This document shows, in pieces, positions 28,530 through 37,239 of a DNA stretch of 64,000 nucleotides. Under the pieces are notes generated by a model. The model was not told where the DNA came from. It did no database searches and worked only from the letters and a program-made list of their open reading frames with translations. Source of the stretch: Arenibacter antarcticus (GTDB lineage: Bacteria; Bacteroidota; Bacteroidia; Flavobacteriales; Flavobacteriaceae); NCBI RefSeq assembly GCF_041320605.1, contig NZ_CP166679.1:3830001-3894000 (forward strand), in the 5' to 3' direction. Within the stretch, counting starts at the first letter, position 1. Each line of letters begins with the position of its first letter. The translations under genes were made by a program, and so were the position numbers.

Positions 28530-29870
28530 TTATTTCTTTTTATTCTTTTTCGGCGCTTCAGGTTTTGCTGTTACTGTACTGGACTGCGCTAAGTAATTTG
28601 CCAATATTTTATCTACTAGCTCCTCTTTTGTTAAATGATGAAAAATTGTTTTTACTTTAGCCTTAAAATCTTCAGATACCTCCCGATTGGGTTTGGTCCT
28701 AAATATTTTCTTGGCCCAAATTAAACCGTTATTCTCTTCAATACTTTGTGCGTCCGCTTTTACAACCTGATTAAAAGTAATTCCCAATTCCCGTTCAAAA
28801 TCAGAAATTTCATGAACTTCTTCTTGTTGTAATACCGTTAAAGAAAGTCCCTTTGCTCCTGCCCTAGCCGTTCGTCCACTTCTATGCACATAAGTGTCAT
28901 AAGTGTCCGGTAAATGATAATTTACAACGTAGGAGATCTCTTTTACATCAATACCACGTGCTGCCAAATCAGTAGCCACTAGAATATCTATATGTCCTTC
29001 CCTGAATTGCCCCATAATACGATCACGTATAGCTTGGGTCAAACTACCGTGGATGGCACCAGAAGAGATCTTGTTAATCGCTAGGTTTTTTGCCAGTTTA
29101 TTAACGGCAGCTTTAGTTTTACAAAATATAATTCCGCGCTCACCTTCTTTGGAACTCAAAAAATGAAGTAATACCTCTAATTTTTCTATGGGATCCACAA
29201 CCACATATTGATGGTCTATCCCTTGGTGACCAATAGTTTCCATGTCCGCCTCTATATGCACCACATGTTTCGACATATAATTTTGGACCAATTGCTTAAT
29301 GGTTCCTGGCATGGTAGCCGTAAACAATAAGGTTCTCCTAGATTTAGGAATTTCTTTTATGATAGTATCTACCTCTTCTTTTAAGGCGCTTACCATTTCA
29401 TCGGCCTCATCCAAGACCAAATACTTTAGGTTTTTAACGTTGATAGAACCGCGTTTAATTAAATCGACCAAACGCCCAGGGGTAGCAACTACGATATGAG
29501 TTGCCGTTTTTAATCGCTCTATTTGCGGTTTTATGGGGATACCACCACATACGGAGGCAATGGATATTTCTGGACTATGGGTTGCAAAAGACACCAAATT
29601 GGCAAATATCTGTTGTCCCAGCTCCCTTGTAGGTGCCAATATTAGCGCCTGTACATCGGAGTTTTTTAAATCCATTAATTGCAGTAAGGGCAGTCCGAAA
29701 GCAGCCGTTTTTCCAGTTCCTGTCTTTGCTAAAACAACAACATCTTCTTTTCGATTTAGAACAACCGGAATCGTTTTTTCTTGAATATCCGTAGGAACAG
29801 AAATTTGTAAATCGACTAAACTTTGCTGTAATTGTTCATTGATACCGAAATCTGAAAACTGTTTTAACAT
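28530..29870 (-). CDS. DEAD-box RNA helicase, RhlE-like
   Basis: A 446-residue helicase. The start at 29870 is used because it places the Q motif (FSDFGINEQ...TDIQ) properly; the frame stays open 58 codons further upstream but through the repeat region, with non-coding composition. Motifs are in order: AKTGTGKT, PTRELG, TPGRL, DEAD, TAT for SAT, HRSGRTAR. The C-terminus is a short basic tail (KPEAPKKNKKK), common in RhlE/CsdA-type proteins that act in cold adaptation and ribosome assembly. It is the first gene of a two-helicase operon. Confidence 0.93.
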   Translation of the reverse strand: MLKQFSDFGINEQLQQSLVDLQISVPTDIQEKTIPVVLNRKEDVVVLAKTGTGKTAAFGLPLLQLMDLKNSDVQALILAPTRELGQQIFANLVSFATHSPEISIASVCGGIPIKPQIERLKTATHIVVATPGRLVDLIKRGSINVKNLKYLVLDEADEMVSALKEEVDTIIKEIPKSRRTLLFTATMPGTIKQLVQNYMSKHVVHIEADMETIGHQGIDHQYVVVDPIEKLEVLLHFLSSKEGERGIIFCKTKAAVNKLAKNLAINKISSGAIHGSLTQAIRDRIMGQFREGHIDILVATDLAARGIDVKEISYVVNYHLPDTYDTYVHRSGRTARAGAKGLSLTVLQQEEVHEISDFERELGITFNQVVKADAQSIEENNGLIWAKKIFRTKPNREVSEDFKAKVKTIFHHLTKEELVDKILANYLAQSSTVTAKPEAPKKNKKK

Positions 29871-29984
29871 GAAATATTTTTTTTGCAAAGATAAACTCCT
29901 CGCAACTAGCAAGTCGGGAATTATAGGAAATTTATTTATTTCTTTTCCTAGTTTAAAAATCCATTGAAATACAGTCAATTTAGT

Positions 29985-30086
29985 CCGCGTTAGGCTTGCA
30001 TGCCGATAGGCATGGACCGCGGCGGCATCCCTGAAGCATGGCAAGGGATATAGCCAAGGGCCCGCCCGACGAAGGAGGGAACGCCC
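29985..30086 (-). repeat. Structured intergenic repeat, copy 1 (GGGCGT...CTAACGC)
   Basis: Read on the minus strand, this 102-base GC-rich element begins GGGCGTTCCC, has GTCGGGC about 15 bases in, then a hairpin ATCCCT...AGGGAT, then CATGCC-GATA-GGCATG, and ends CCTAACGC. The start, the GTCGGGC box, the central hairpin and the end match copy 2 at 31353. It lies just past the stop of the alcohol dehydrogenase, in the sense of its transcription, and upstream of the helicase operon. Elements of this build are scattered through Flavobacteriaceae genomes (from memory). Confidence 0.75.
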
Positions 30087-30134
30087 AAAAAATAAGAAAT
30101 TAAAATTATTTTACTACCCTAGTAGGGAACACCT

Positions 30135-31190
30135 TTAGGCTTTAAGTGACTTCATATCAATTACAAACCGATAATGGACATCGCTTTTGAGCATGCGTTG
30201 ATACGCCTCATTAATATTTTGAATATTAATAACCTCAATATCTGAAGTAATATTGTGCTTTCCACAGAAATCTAGTAATTCTTGAGTTTCCGCAATACCA
30301 CCTATTAAAGACCCTGCAACAGATTTACGACCCATAATCATAGGCACGGTATTAAGAAATGGATCCAATGGCCCTAAATAGCCCACCATGACCAAGGTGC
30401 CATTGGTGTTTAAAGTGTTTATATACGGATTAATATCATGTTTGTAGGGGACAGTATCGATGATCAAATCAAAATGTCCTATTGCCTTAGCCATTTGCGC
30501 TTTATCGGTAGATATAATTACCTGGTCTGCCCCCAAAGCCAATCCATCCTTAATTTTATCTGGCGATCTAGAAAACAAGGTGACGTGCGCACCTAGGGCG
30601 TCCGCTAGTTTTATAGCCATATGGCCCAGTCCACCTAGGCCAACAACCGCCACTTTACTATCTTTTCCAACTTTCCAATGTCTTAATGGAGACCAAGTGG
30701 TAATCCCAGCACATAAGACTGGAGCGATACCTGCAAGATCAAGATTTTCGGGTATTTTGAGTACAAAATCCTCATCCACCACAATACTTTCTGAATATCC
30801 GCCATAGGTATGTGTCCCAGAATATTTATCGTGCCCACCATAGGTACCCACCCATTCTGGACAATATTGCTCCAAATCATTTTTGCAATTATCACATTTT
30901 CGACACGAATCTACCAAACAACCTACGGCCACTATATCGCCCTTTCTATAATTACTTACAGCTGCGCCTACCTGTCTTACCTTACCTACAATTTCATGAC
31001 CTGGCACCACTGGGTATACACTAAATCCCCAGTCGTTACGGGCAAAATGTAAATCGGAATGACATACTCCACAATACAGGATATCGATCTCCACATCCTT
31101 TGCGGTCACCAACCTCCTACTAATTAGTAATTGCTTTAAATCGGCATCGGCAGCTTCCGTACCGTATGCTTTTACGCTTGTTGTCTTCAT
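30135..31190 (-). CDS. Zinc-dependent alcohol dehydrogenase (YahK/CAD-like)
   Basis: A 351-residue medium-chain dehydrogenase of the cinnamyl-alcohol-dehydrogenase/YahK group. Catalytic zinc ligands are in DILYCGVCHSDLHFARNDW (Cys and later His) and PGHEIVG. The structural zinc is bound by the four cysteines of CRKCDNCKNDLEQYC. The Rossmann motif is VVGLGGLGHMAIKLA near 185, and the SRSPDK end of the following strand suggests NADPH. The family reduces broad aldehydes to alcohols in the cytoplasm. It sits between two copies of the GGGCGT repeat. A decayed relative lies at 62016-62371. Confidence 0.95.
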   Translation of the reverse strand: MKTTSVKAYGTEAADADLKQLLISRRLVTAKDVEIDILYCGVCHSDLHFARNDWGFSVYPVVPGHEIVGKVRQVGAAVSNYRKGDIVAVGCLVDSCRKCDNCKNDLEQYCPEWVGTYGGHDKYSGTHTYGGYSESIVVDEDFVLKIPENLDLAGIAPVLCAGITTWSPLRHWKVGKDSKVAVVGLGGLGHMAIKLADALGAHVTLFSRSPDKIKDGLALGADQVIISTDKAQMAKAIGHFDLIIDTVPYKHDINPYINTLNTNGTLVMVGYLGPLDPFLNTVPMIMGRKSVAGSLIGGIAETQELLDFCGKHNITSDIEVINIQNINEAYQRMLKSDVHYRFVIDMKSLKA

Positions 31191-31352
31191 AGTCTGTTAT
31201 TATTAGAGCGATTGGTGGAGGTCTTTTAAAAGTACAAAAACTAATTTAAAAAACCTTGGTTTACGATTGCAAACCCTGGCCAATGACTTGGGTATTAACT
31301 ATTTTCAGACATCGCTAATTCCATTTGCCAAGATGGTATAGGTAGGTTTATA

Positions 31353-31429
31353 GGGCGTGTCCCTACGGGTCGGGCTATTCGCTTTTACTCCTCGTTGCAC
31401 TGCGGGGTAACCGCTACTATCCCTCACGC
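31353..31429 (+). repeat. Structured intergenic repeat, copy 2 (GGGCGT...CTCACGC)
   Basis: A 77-base element on the plus strand. It begins GGGCGTGTCCC, continues TACGGGTCGGGC, has a central segment CTCCTCGTTGCACTGCGGGG that folds on itself, then ACCGCTACTATCC and ends CCTCACGC. The order of boxes is the same as in copy 1 at 29985, in opposite orientation, on the other side of the alcohol dehydrogenase. It lies beyond the stop of the lipoprotein gene at 31512. Confidence 0.75.
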
Positions 31430-31511
31430 AATTTCAACAAGAGGTCACCTACCCTATTATTGGATTGGTTAAGCGGGATTTATGATATAAAACTTTCAAT
31501 TCAAAGGACGC

Positions 31512-32021
31512 TTATTCGATATCCTTAGGATTTTCGTTCTCCAATGATTCGTACTCCGACTGGTACCTTTCCAGAAATTTTTGTTGCATAGATTCCATTT
31601 GTTCCCGAATCTTGTCGATATCCATAAAATCTTTTCCAAATTGACTATTGAAAAAGTCGTCGTCGAAAAACTGCTGGGCAAAAAGCGAGTCCTTAGCGAA
31701 TAGGTCCCCGAACCGTGGGGTATCTATATCCGAAAAATTTCTGTAAAACTTGGATCGGAAAGATTGCAATAGGCTGTCGGGATTCTGCTTAATCCTGCTG
31801 TTCAAATCCCCGTAGGATGACCATGAATAAATAGAATCATACTGTATAAGGTTCCCTTGTTTATCAAATTTCTTATCGACTTTCCACCTGCCTTTTGGCT
31901 GTTCAACTAGTAGTTCGGTGCTATCTAGGTGTTGAATATCATCTTTTTTGTTCTCTTGACCTTTGCAACTTGTGGTCAAAAATGCTGCTAACGAAAGAAT
32001 TGCCAATTTTTTCATTTTCAC
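31512..32021 (-). CDS. Unknown lipoprotein downstream of hsp20
   Basis: A 169-residue lipoprotein of unknown function. The leader MKMKKLAILSLAAFLTTSC ends in a good lipobox (Cys19). The mature part is hydrophilic, rich in Phe, Asp and Gln, with DDDFFNSQFGKDFMDIDK near 120 and a helical, coiled-coil-like C-terminus (IREQMESMQQKFLERYQSE). It lies about 205 bases downstream of hsp20 on the same strand, with a hairpin terminator between them, so it probably has its own promoter in that gap. I know no named family. Confidence 0.8.
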   Translation of the reverse strand: MKMKKLAILSLAAFLTTSCKGQENKKDDIQHLDSTELLVEQPKGRWKVDKKFDKQGNLIQYDSIYSWSSYGDLNSRIKQNPDSLLQSFRSKFYRNFSDIDTPRFGDLFAKDSLFAQQFFDDDFFNSQFGKDFMDIDKIREQMESMQQKFLERYQSEYESLENENPKDIE

Positions 32022-32187
32022 TCAGTTTTAGTTACACATTATTTCAATAGGAATCCCTCAAAAAATTTACCAAAATGCTAAAAACCAACCATATGACAGG
32101 TTGAAAATTGTTAAAAAGAGGGGTGTGTCTAGATTGTGCTATTGGGTAGTATACCTTCTGTAGTTTGGATCAACAAACATTTAGAAA

Positions 32188-32212
32188 AGGGGACCTATGA
32201 ATGAGGTCCCCT
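32188..32212 (-). terminator. Hairpin terminator after hsp20
   Basis: The stem AGGGGACCT/AGGTCCCCT (32188-32196 and 32204-32212) has a 7-base loop and lies 14 bases past the hsp20 stop. The T-run beyond it on the minus strand is short (TTTCTAA), so termination may be partial. Confidence 0.7.
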
Positions 32213-32226
32213 AATTTCATTTAGAA

Positions 32227-32709
32227 TTAAGAAATTTTGATAGTCCTTGTGGGTTTTTGTTTTGCCTCTTCCTTCTTGGGAAGCCGGAGGCTTAAAATAC
32301 CCTCGTTGTAGTTTGCCTGGATATTATCATCATCTACGGTTTCCGGTAAGGTAAAGCTTCGTTTAAAGGATGAATACCCAAATTCTCGACGAGTGTAATT
32401 CCCATCCTTTTGCTCATTTTCCTCCTCCATTTCGGTAGCGATAGAAAGCAACTGATTATCGATCTCGATTTGGAAATCGGATTTTTTAAGTCCAGGTACG
32501 GCCATTTCAACAAAATAGGCCTCGGCGGTTTCCTTGATATTTACTTTTGGAAGGCTGATGCCAGCATTAAAATTTTGCGAAAATACGGTAGGTAGGTCCC
32601 CGCTGAAAATATCTTCTATCCAAGAAGACCAAGTTGGAAGGTTTGACAATCTATTTGAATTTCTATTTGTCAAACCGCCACTTTTAGGAACATTAACTAA
32701 AGTGCTCAT
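32227..32709 (-). CDS. Hsp20/alpha-crystallin family small heat-shock protein
   Basis: A 160-residue holding chaperone. The N-terminal arm (1-47) is Asn/Ser-rich with WSSWIEDIFSG. The alpha-crystallin domain (about 50-148) has AYFVEMAVPGLKKSDFQIEI, the EFGYSSFKRSFTLPETV region and the closing NEGILSLRLPK. The C-terminal IxI-type anchor is TIKIS. Such proteins oligomerise and hold unfolding proteins in the cytoplasm until DnaK/ClpB act. It has its own terminator. Upstream, at 32846-32874, a perfect 13-base inverted repeat and a nearby TCTGACATT half-site suggest an operator. Confidence 0.95.
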   Translation of the reverse strand: MSTLVNVPKSGGLTNRNSNRLSNLPTWSSWIEDIFSGDLPTVFSQNFNAGISLPKVNIKETAEAYFVEMAVPGLKKSDFQIEIDNQLLSIATEMEEENEQKDGNYTRREFGYSSFKRSFTLPETVDDDNIQANYNEGILSLRLPKKEEAKQKPTRTIKIS

Positions 32710-32845
32710 AATTTAAGATTTAAGTTAAACAATAAATTCAGTGTATTGCAGACAAAAAAAATGCCAAACCAAAAACCGCTGATCTTCTGGTCTGACATTA
32801 AAATTTTTTTAAGAAAAACCTGTCTATATTTCAGAAAGATCCCTT

Positions 32846-32874
32846 TTTCAGAATGTCAAAATGACATTCTGAAA
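32846..32874. promoter_or_regulatory. Perfect 13-base inverted repeat upstream of hsp20
   Basis: The arms TTTCAGAATGTCA (32846-32858) and TGACATTCTGAAA (32862-32874) flank AAA. No T-run follows on either side, which speaks against a terminator. It lies 137 bases upstream of the hsp20 start, in a 412-base gap. A further TGACATT half-site is at about 32793. An operator for a heat-shock regulator is inferred. Confidence 0.5.
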
Positions 32875-33121
32875 TGATAATTTAAGGTCTCTAGAGCTGA
32901 TATGGTTTCGAGCACCTATAATCCCCCGTTCAGTTGGCAAAACCATCATTAGTCTTATACAGTTGGTGATAGCATCTAATGGTGCAGTAACATTTATAGT
33001 TTCCACTGAAGGCGATATTAAGGTGCTGCCACTGCTTGGAATTCTAGACACCTATAAAAGCTATAAACTGCCCTAGGTGGAGAAATTCGAGTTGATCTTT
33101 TTTTTAGAGTTGAATTTAAGT

Positions 33122-33757
33122 TTAACTGTTTGTTAAACTGTCCAAAGCCTTTCCAATTAATTCATTTCCAGATACTATTTCAAAACAATCTTGGGAAAGA
33201 GCATCATCATACAAGGTTCTTGTCAGTACCTGAGCAACATCTTCTCTACTAATGCTCCCGCGTTTATTTAAGGGTTTGCCAATCATAATCTTACCCGTTC
33301 CCTTATCGTTGGTGAGTGCCCCTGGTCTTATTATAGTATAGCGAATATTGCTTGTTTTAAGATATTCATCGGCATTGTGTTTAGCCTCTAAGTAGCCTTT
33401 AAGTTCTGTCGCTTTTTCGGGATGGTCTGCGCCCATAGAACTGAGCATTACAAATTTCTTTATTTTGTTATTCTTTGAGGCGTCAATCATTTTCTTGGCA
33501 CCTTCCTGATCTACTTCCACCACTTTTCTACCGCCAGATCCTGCAGCAAATACCACTTTGTGTATCTTGTCCAGAGTATGTGAAATATCTTTTTCAAGAT
33601 CTCCTAAAACTGTTTGAATATCTTGTTCCGAGAATTCTTGAATCTGGCTCTCTTTACGAACCATGGCAATGGGCACAAAGTACGGTGATGATTTCAGTAA
33701 ATTCACAACTTTTCTTCCTGTGGTTCCTGTTGCGCCTACAACGAGTACATTTTCCAT
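33122..33757 (-). CDS. Atypical SDR NAD(P)H-binding protein
   Basis: A 211-residue protein of the atypical short-chain dehydrogenase/NmrA-like group (YwnB/YhfK type). The nucleotide motif is VLVVGATGTTGRKVV (residues 4-18), followed by AMVRKESQ. Further family marks are VVFAAGSGG, FVMLSSMGAD near 105, HNADEYLKTSNIRYTIIRPGALT near 125-150 and a SREDVAQVL segment. These proteins bind NADPH and often lack the catalytic Tyr-Lys pair; many are redox sensors or reductases with no known substrate. It appears to be a single gene; a zinc-binding-type dehydrogenase gene lies upstream on the same strand after a long gap. Confidence 0.88.
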   Translation of the reverse strand: MENVLVVGATGTTGRKVVNLLKSSPYFVPIAMVRKESQIQEFSEQDIQTVLGDLEKDISHTLDKIHKVVFAAGSGGRKVVEVDQEGAKKMIDASKNNKIKKFVMLSSMGADHPEKATELKGYLEAKHNADEYLKTSNIRYTIIRPGALTNDKGTGKIMIGKPLNKRGSISREDVAQVLTRTLYDDALSQDCFEIVSGNELIGKALDSLTNS

Positions 33758-34101
33758 TATATTCCTTTTCTATAAATTTCGGCATTAGAGGTGGGATTTA
33801 TGAATGCTATTAAATATAGGCTTAACTCATTTACCGTTATGCATTTAACAGCAGATGGATATACAGATAAATTCAGACACTTTTGCTTCTATAATACCTT
33901 CATTTTAACGAACCGAATTAGGTGAAAATAAGTCCCTATACATATTCCTCACCTCCATATAGGTCGATAACTAGTACGGATCACCTTCATTAGCTGGTTT
34001 ATAAATGGTTATGGTGTTTTATTTATTTCTTTCCTCCAGATCATCCATAAATACTTTCGGCGAGTAGTTATCTAAATCTCAGCTTGGGAAGTAGGTTATT
34101 T
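33758..34101. other. Intergenic stretch, 344 bases
   Basis: The minus strand holds short coding-like pieces: LDNYSPKVFMDDLEERNK then stop (about 34020-34075), and TITIYKPANEGDPY then stop just beyond. They may be shreds of an old gene, but nothing is long enough to call. No promoter or repeat was identified. Confidence 0.3.
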
Positions 34102-35115
34102 TTAAAACAGGATCACCGTTTTACCTATACTTTTTCCCGATTCTTGAAGTTGATGTGCTTTTTTTAAATTGGTTACCGAAAACCCTGTCAAAATGGTGTT
34201 TAAGGTCGTTTTTAGCTTTCCTGTATCCAATAATCCCCCTATTTCATTAAGAATAAGATGTTGTTTATCCATATCATCCGTGGTGTACATAGAACGAGTG
34301 TACATAAATTCCCAAGAGAAAGTTACGCTCTTACTTTTTAAAAGATCTAAATTCAAGGGTTCACTACTCCCTGTAATGGAAACAATATGTCCCTGTGGTT
34401 TAATTATTTCAGCAGCTACCTCCCAATATTCTTTTAGGTCCACAAAATCTAAAATATAGTCTACTTGGCTATGTCCTAGTTTTTCCAACTCTTTCTTTAA
34501 ATTGCGGTGATCCACCACATGGTTGGCTCCCAGTTTGGTACACCATTGAGCAGATTCTGGCCTAGATGCGGTAGCGATCACGGTTAAATTGCCCACCTTT
34601 CTGGCCAATTGTATACAGATGGAACCCACGCCACCTGCCCCTCCTAGAATCAAAACAGTTTTCCCTTGATCGGCTATGGGGTCTACCCTAATCCGATCAA
34701 AAAGCGTTTCCCATGCTGTTAATCCCGTCAAAGGAATTGCTGCGGCTTCTGCAAGGGAAAGGTTTTGAGGCTTTAAACCAACAATTCTCTCATCAACCAA
34801 TTGATATTCTGCATTACTACCGCTTCTTGTAATATCTCCAGCGTAATACACTTGGTCTCCCACCTTAAATCTAGAAGTTTTGCTACCAACAGCCTCAACG
34901 GTTCCAACGGCGTCCCAACCTATAATTTTAGGAATATCTAGAAGGGTATCTTTTGCGGCACTCTGCCTTATCTTAAAATCCACCGGATTCACAGATATGG
35001 CTGCTATTTTTACGAGCAGATCATGTCCTTTTGCCTTAGGTTTTTCAGTTTCAAACATTATAAAACTATTGGTATCGGTAATGGGTAATGACTGTTTAAA
35101 TCCTATTGCCTTCAT
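34102..35115 (-). CDS. Zinc-binding-type alcohol dehydrogenase/quinone oxidoreductase
   Basis: A 337-residue medium-chain reductase. The start at 35115 (MKAIGFKQSLPITDTN) is chosen since the 29 codons before it do not look like protein and members begin here. The NADPH motif is VLILGGAGGVGSICIQLA near 155, and GWDAVGTVEAVGSKTSRFKVGDQVYYAGD near 70 is the usual catalytic-domain segment. Ligands for catalytic zinc (CGVCH) are absent, so it belongs to the zinc-free quinone oxidoreductase branch. Such enzymes reduce quinones or enones with NADPH. Possibly a detoxifying enzyme; the substrate is unknown. Confidence 0.9.
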   Translation of the reverse strand: MKAIGFKQSLPITDTNSFIMFETEKPKAKGHDLLVKIAAISVNPVDFKIRQSAAKDTLLDIPKIIGWDAVGTVEAVGSKTSRFKVGDQVYYAGDITRSGSNAEYQLVDERIVGLKPQNLSLAEAAAIPLTGLTAWETLFDRIRVDPIADQGKTVLILGGAGGVGSICIQLARKVGNLTVIATASRPESAQWCTKLGANHVVDHRNLKKELEKLGHSQVDYILDFVDLKEYWEVAAEIIKPQGHIVSITGSSEPLNLDLLKSKSVTFSWEFMYTRSMYTTDDMDKQHLILNEIGGLLDTGKLKTTLNTILTGFSVTNLKKAHQLQESGKSIGKTVILF

Positions 35116-35363
35116 TTGTTGTTTTTTAGTTGTTATATAATTTGTTTCCAAGTAAATGGAACAGCTTATGGGTTTCCCGTTCGTTAGAAGATAGGTGTAC
35201 ATTAAATTACTACAGATATGGGAATTAGCAAAATATTGACCTTTATAAATCGATTTTTAATTCATTAGATCACCAGCTTTTCTTACCAAAATACTAAATT
35301 TTATTGCCTTATGAATACTCATCAAATACTTGCAAGAATTCTATGGTTGCCAAAAATTGTTAT

Positions 35364-36818
35364 TTAAAGAAAAGGCGAAAGCAACCGCACTGCACGCTCC
35401 CAAAGATCTTTGTATTTGGGCCTGTTTAACCAGTCGTTTGCATTTATCTCCGAGGAATTTTCCAAATCCTTTATAAACGCCTGATACAATTCTGAGGTAA
35501 GATCAGGGCTATAAAGCATGGCATTCACCTCAAAGTTGAGGTCAAAGCTTCTGTAATCCATATTTGCTGATCCTATTATAGACAACTCCCTATCGATTAC
35601 CATGGTCTTTGCATGAACAAATCCCTTGGCATAAAGGAAAATTCGCACCCCATGTTGCAATAATTCGGTATAATAAGACCTTGCGGCCGCATCTACCATT
35701 TTGGAATCCGATATCCCTGGAACCAGCAATATTACTTCAACTCCGCTTTTGGCGGCAATGATAAGGGCATCCATTAGACTCTCCCCAGGAATAAAATAGG
35801 GACTGGTAATTAATATTCGCTCCTTGGCTGACCCAATAGCCTGCATTAACGAGTAAAAAATTACAGGTAAGGTAGAGTCGGGACCAGAAGGTACAATCTG
35901 CACCAATTTTTGCTGTATTAGATCATCTTTGATTGGGGGTGGAAAATAATTTTCGTCGTATTCTAGTTTATTTTCACTGCAAAAATTCCAATCACATAAA
36001 AATAAATACTGTAAATAAAGTGTCGCAATTCCATTGATCATTAAATGGGTGTCCCTCCAATACAATCCATTTTCACCCTTGGTATCGTTCCTGTACTTAT
36101 CGCTGATATTAATCCCTCCAATAAACGAGGTTTTCCCATCTATTATAATAATTTTCCGATGGTTGCGGTAGTTTAATCTACTGGCCAAGGCATACCACTT
36201 TATCTTATAGAAAGGTGCAGTCTGTACCCCAGCGTCCTCTAGTTTTTTAAGAAACTCGGCCCCTAGCCCATGACTCCCAAAATCATCATACAAAAACCGG
36301 ACTTCCACACCCTCTACTGCTTTTTTAATTAGCATATTAGCTATAGCATTTCCCGTTTCATCATTTTCATAAATGTAGTATTCGAGGTGGATGTGCGAAT
36401 GGGCCGCTTCTAATGCGTTTAGAAGTTCGGGGAATTTTTCTTCTCCGTTCAACAAGAGTTTTACAACATTATTCGCCGTTAATGGACTACTGCTAGACTT
36501 TCGAATAAACTCTACCAGATTCCGATGTTTAATGGGTATCAATCCAGAATTTAAAATTCTTGCAGAATAGGCATACATCCGACTTCTTAATTCTTCGCGT
36601 AATTTCTTGTCCTGATCTATTTTTTTAGAGTATAGTTTTCGTTTGCGATAGTTGACCCCAAACCAGAAATAAAATAAAATACCAAGCACGGGTATCATAA
36701 CGATAAAAAGAATATAGGCCAGCGCCTTAGACCCGCTTCGCGTGTCGTACAACACCCGGAGTATTACCAAAAGCATTATAATAATATAACCAATTTCCAG
36801 TACCAGTATCCAATTCAT
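35364..36818 (-). CDS. cls: Cardiolipin synthase
   Basis: A 484-residue phospholipase-D-type enzyme. Two N-terminal membrane helices (about 3-23 and 35-55) lead to two HKD catalytic motifs: HRKIIIIDGKTSFIGGIN near 220 and HAKTMVIDRELSIIGSANMD near 400. The second is followed by RSFDLNFEVNAM, typical of bacterial ClsA. The reaction condenses two phosphatidylglycerols to cardiolipin and glycerol at the inner membrane. Length is the family's usual 480-490. It stands alone. Its start region matches the family (MNWILVLEIGYIIIMLLVIL). Confidence 0.95.
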   Translation of the reverse strand: MNWILVLEIGYIIIMLLVILRVLYDTRSGSKALAYILFIVMIPVLGILFYFWFGVNYRKRKLYSKKIDQDKKLREELRSRMYAYSARILNSGLIPIKHRNLVEFIRKSSSSPLTANNVVKLLLNGEEKFPELLNALEAAHSHIHLEYYIYENDETGNAIANMLIKKAVEGVEVRFLYDDFGSHGLGAEFLKKLEDAGVQTAPFYKIKWYALASRLNYRNHRKIIIIDGKTSFIGGINISDKYRNDTKGENGLYWRDTHLMINGIATLYLQYLFLCDWNFCSENKLEYDENYFPPPIKDDLIQQKLVQIVPSGPDSTLPVIFYSLMQAIGSAKERILITSPYFIPGESLMDALIIAAKSGVEVILLVPGISDSKMVDAAARSYYTELLQHGVRIFLYAKGFVHAKTMVIDRELSIIGSANMDYRSFDLNFEVNAMLYSPDLTSELYQAFIKDLENSSEINANDWLNRPKYKDLWERAVRLLSPFL

Positions 36819-37239
36819 GCCTTCGCTAAATTAATTTTGTACATTTTCGTTACCACAGACCAGAACGGATAATTTAATGAGGAACAATAGTATTACTTTC
36901 ATTGATTGATTTTGGATTTATGTAGGCAATACGGATTCTTTCAAATAGTAAATGAGGGAACCCCAAAAACATGCCCAACTTTAAATGGATTAAATATAAG
37001 CATTACGAAATGTAATCGACTGAATTAACCCGGTATAAAAGTATCAAAAAAGTCCAGGAGATTACCGCTATCAAGTAAGGGTTTTCTAAAACTGTAAGGA
37101 GCAATCTAAAAAATGTTGGCTGATTATCTACTCCCTAAAAAGTAGTAAAATTCGATTAAAAATCATTAAATTTAATCGGGTTCTTAAGAGTTGGACCTGT
37201 ATATAACCTATTATCCAATCTAATAAAGACGGGTCAGTT
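36819..37239. other. Divergent intergenic region, 421 bases
   Basis: AT-rich spacer between cls (leftwards) and a lipoprotein gene (rightwards). A short inverted repeat GATTAAA...TTTAATC lies at about 37153-37178, upstream of the lipoprotein gene. I see no gene. Confidence 0.45.

Noticed and set aside
29871-30044. N-terminal extension of the RhlE-like helicase by 58 codons
   Set aside because: The extension runs into the structured repeat and contains unlikely residues before the Q motif; the ATG at 29870 matches the family start.
32848-33051. A 67-codon minus-strand frame upstream of hsp20
   Set aside because: It includes the perfect palindrome at its 3' end, has no ribosome site, and its residue composition is not clearly protein-like; I could not support it as a gene.
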